From Numida meleagris (lineage: Eukaryota; Chordata; Aves; Galliformes; Numididae): a stretch of DNA of 64,000 nt. Of this stretch, positions 61,526 through 64,000 are shown in pieces. Each line of letters starts with the position of its first letter. The first letter of the stretch is position 1. The position numbers and the translations under genes were made by a program. The notes under the pieces were generated by a model that saw only the letters and a list, made by a program, of their open reading frames with translations, was not told the origin of the DNA and did no database searches. The stretch spans positions 3,907,076 to 3,971,075 of the forward strand of contig NC_034421.1 in the NCBI RefSeq assembly GCF_002078875.1, written 5' to 3'.

Positions 61526-64000
61526 TCCTCCTCCGTAACACCGGATTGTTTTGTCAGCCTGTCTTTGGAAAAAAAAAATGGAGAGCACTGTGTACATGCT
61601 GAGAATTAAGCTTATTTTACTTAATATTGTGTTATTTTAGGCCGCTCTGTAATCTCTCAAACAATAAGGTAGGATAGGACTGATAATGCTTGGAAAGGCA
61701 TTGCCCAATATGTATTTAAAGCCTTTTCTTCTTTTCGTATTTTTTTTGTTCAGCAAAATTTTTAGAGAGGAAAAGAAGCAAAATTCCTTGGGGGGTGGCG
61801 GGAGGGAAAGCAGGGCGGTAGGAGAGTGGAGAAGAAAGGAAGCTGGTTTTAGCCATTTTTATAGCTAAAGAGGTAGCAAGATGATAAAAGAAAATGTGTA
61901 CGACTTGGAAGACAAATCTCTCTGGGAAGATCACTAAAGCCCAAATGAATGCTGCTGACAGGCATCAGAACGCTTAGATAAGATCCTATTATTCAGACTC
62001 ATAACTTTGAGTAGAGGAAGATATCCGTAACCGAAACGTAGAAAAATAGAGATGGTAATATTCAGTTTGTCAGCTGGGTTGGTGATAGGAAGGTGTATCT
62101 CACAGTGATTATGGGATTAGAAGGTTTGCTAATACTGTTAGAAGAATGGGATTTGTGGAATGACACCAGTGTTAAAGGTTGGAGTGCACTGAATGCGGGG
62201 TTGCGTTATTTCCTAGGTGCCTATCAAGCAACGTGTGGGAAAATAGAGTTGCTAGTATTTAAAGTTGAAATCATTTCCAGGCTTCTCTGCATCAAGAGAA
62301 CTATTCCATTTTGCATCATCTGTTTCTTCATTACTCAGTGATAATTTGTATTTGCCCGGGAGGATCTTCAAGAGATGAATAACACTCTCACGGAGAATTC
62401 TGAACAGGGAAGTTTGTGCTAATTCTGTATATGGGCTGCTGCAGGAAATTTAAATTATGTCTATTGCGAGCTCCTACACTGCATCTATTCTCTGTCAGAC
62501 AACGCACTCTGCATCGTGGATTTCTTCCTGAGATGATTACCTCCCAGATTATGAGTGCATTTTATTATATCAGCTGAACAAAAGCATCAGAGGTGATTGT
62601 AGTAAATGATACGGTGTTTATGAAAACAACAGCAGCAATTGAACACTCTTCTTGTCAATCATTCCTTACATTGTTTGTGTATGATTTCCAAGAGTTAATA
62701 TAGCTTTTGTCTGTAGAAAGAGAATAAATATATGGGGAGGAGATATGAATGAAAGTATAATACAGTGGTATTTAACTTTGGGATATTTAAAATGACAGTA
62801 TGGCTTCTCCTGTAGCACTTCCCCTCTGAGAACCTTAAGTCATTGCCAGCATTACAGTGAAATTCAATGTCTGCATGTGCTCAGTTCAGCAGTGACATCT
62901 CAGTACTGCTGTGATACCCTGCTTGGCTCTGCTCAGGCAACTGTGACTCACCTGTGAATTCACCTCTATGGCTTTGCTGTGATGCAAGGAGCTGTTACCC
63001 TTTCCTTATTACGAGGGAACGTGAAGCACTGAGGTTTAAAGTGATGTGAGTTCAAAAATAGCGCCTGATTATGGAAATAATACCATGTGTGGGGCTGAGG
63101 TTACTTAAATCGGTTTGATACCCTTCTGATCCTGTGATTATCCAATCACATAATAAGAAGCCTGATCCCTGCATAGGGCCCTTCGCATTTGATCAGCTGG
63201 GGATTTCTGGGATATAAAGGCCAAACAGTCAGTGAAAGGAGGAGCAGGGTGGGAACATCTGCAGACAGCAGTCCCAGGCCTCTGACGTCTCTCAAAGGAA
63301 AGAGAATCCTACGCTGTCTGGAGATACTGAATTTACAGCTGCTTCATCCCAGCTGATGGATATATGGCTGCAGCAAAGCTGGAATTAGTGTGTCATGATT
63401 TGTAGAACATGCACATGAAAGGAAACGGGAATAAATGGGCTTGTGTTTAGGGTAGGATTTTTGTTTCTCGTAATGTCTGTATTTTTCAAATAACAGGTGA
63501 AGCTTGAGAATGAATAAAAATAATAATTTAAAGCCATCTCATTGTGGGCAACATGCTGCTTGCACATTAGCTCAAACTAAGCTGCCAAATTAGAACTCGA
63601 ATACGGTCATGTGAGCACTTCATTTCTTATGTGTAATTTGCCATTTCCTTTTTATTTTGACATCTTAGCTGCAGTAGCACAGAAAAATCTCATTTGGGAT
63701 GGAACAGCCTTATAGACTTGCTGCAATGTCACACTGCTGCTGTTTAAGTAGCATGATTCTAGCTTTCAATGTGAAATTGCTATAAATCTTATTTTGTAGT
63801 AGCATGAAATATGATTGGGTGAAGAAAGTAATTTGATAACATGTTTCCTCAACATTCCTCCTTTCAGTGTTTTCCCCCATGTTCTGCTGTGTATTATAAC
63901 CATTGATAATGTAAAATGCTGCCTCCCATTTATCAAAAGCAGCTTGTAAAAGTATAAATAAGCACTGTGGAAGGAGGGGATACCAGGGATGTGACCACAA

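Larger units (their letters stand above)
58702..64000 (+). other. SDK1: SDK1 intron after the first Ig4 exon (partial)
   Basis: This intron begins with a consensus gtgagt donor and is cut by the window end. It contains an A run at about 59459-59470, MIR-like relics at 59231-59340 and 61425-61525, and a decayed CR1-like reverse transcriptase fragment at about 59755-59960. A stretch at about 62350-62720 resembles candidate conserved non-coding DNA. The next SDK1 exon, expected to start in the second half of Ig4, was not found. Confidence 0.9.

Overview
The window is vertebrate nuclear DNA, most likely from a galliform bird (chicken or a close relative). Three things support this. There are CR1 LINE 3' ends of the avian type. 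There is a deleted mariner copy of the Galluhop/Mariner1_GG kind, with inverted ends and a transposase C-terminus that is still readable. Three short exons match the Ig-domain part of SIDEKICK, with vertebrate GT-AG splice sites and very long AT-rich introns. Nothing suggests bacterial, viral or plasmid sequence, and almost all short open reading frames here are chance frames in intron sequence.

The only gene I can support is SDK1 (sidekick cell adhesion molecule 1) on the + strand. Its exons lie at 49646-49757, 50690-50880 and 58618-58701. The first two encode the third Ig domain and the third opens the fourth. Phases are consistent throughout: 1 in and 2 out, 2 in and 1 out, 1 in and 1 out. 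Residue choices fit SDK1 better than SDK2 as I remember the families. The exons for Ig1-Ig2 and for the rest of Ig4 were not seen, so both ends of the gene lie outside.

Layout: 1-49645 is a very large upstream intron. It carries a 29-base A run, a CpG-rich patch and several blocks that look like conserved non-coding DNA (about 8.8-10.7, 19.1-19.5 and 23.0-23.4 kb). It also carries the mariner relic (20.6 kb), CR1 fragments (22.8, 37.5 and 41.1 kb), MIR/L3-like relics (23.8 and 36.8 kb) and a candidate cassette or alternative first exon at 25548-25832. The segment 49758-50689 is a short intron. The segment 50881-58617 is a 7.7 kb intron with a CR1 tail. From 58702 to the end is the next intron, with MIR-like and CR1-like relics.

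The most interesting unexplained item is 25548-25832. It has a good acceptor, a consensus donor, 95 open codons with a hydrophobic signal-like stretch, and phases (1-1) that would splice in frame onto the first SDK1 exon seen here. This could be chance, because decoy exons are common in long introns; transcript data would decide. I found no convincing new biological system beyond this.
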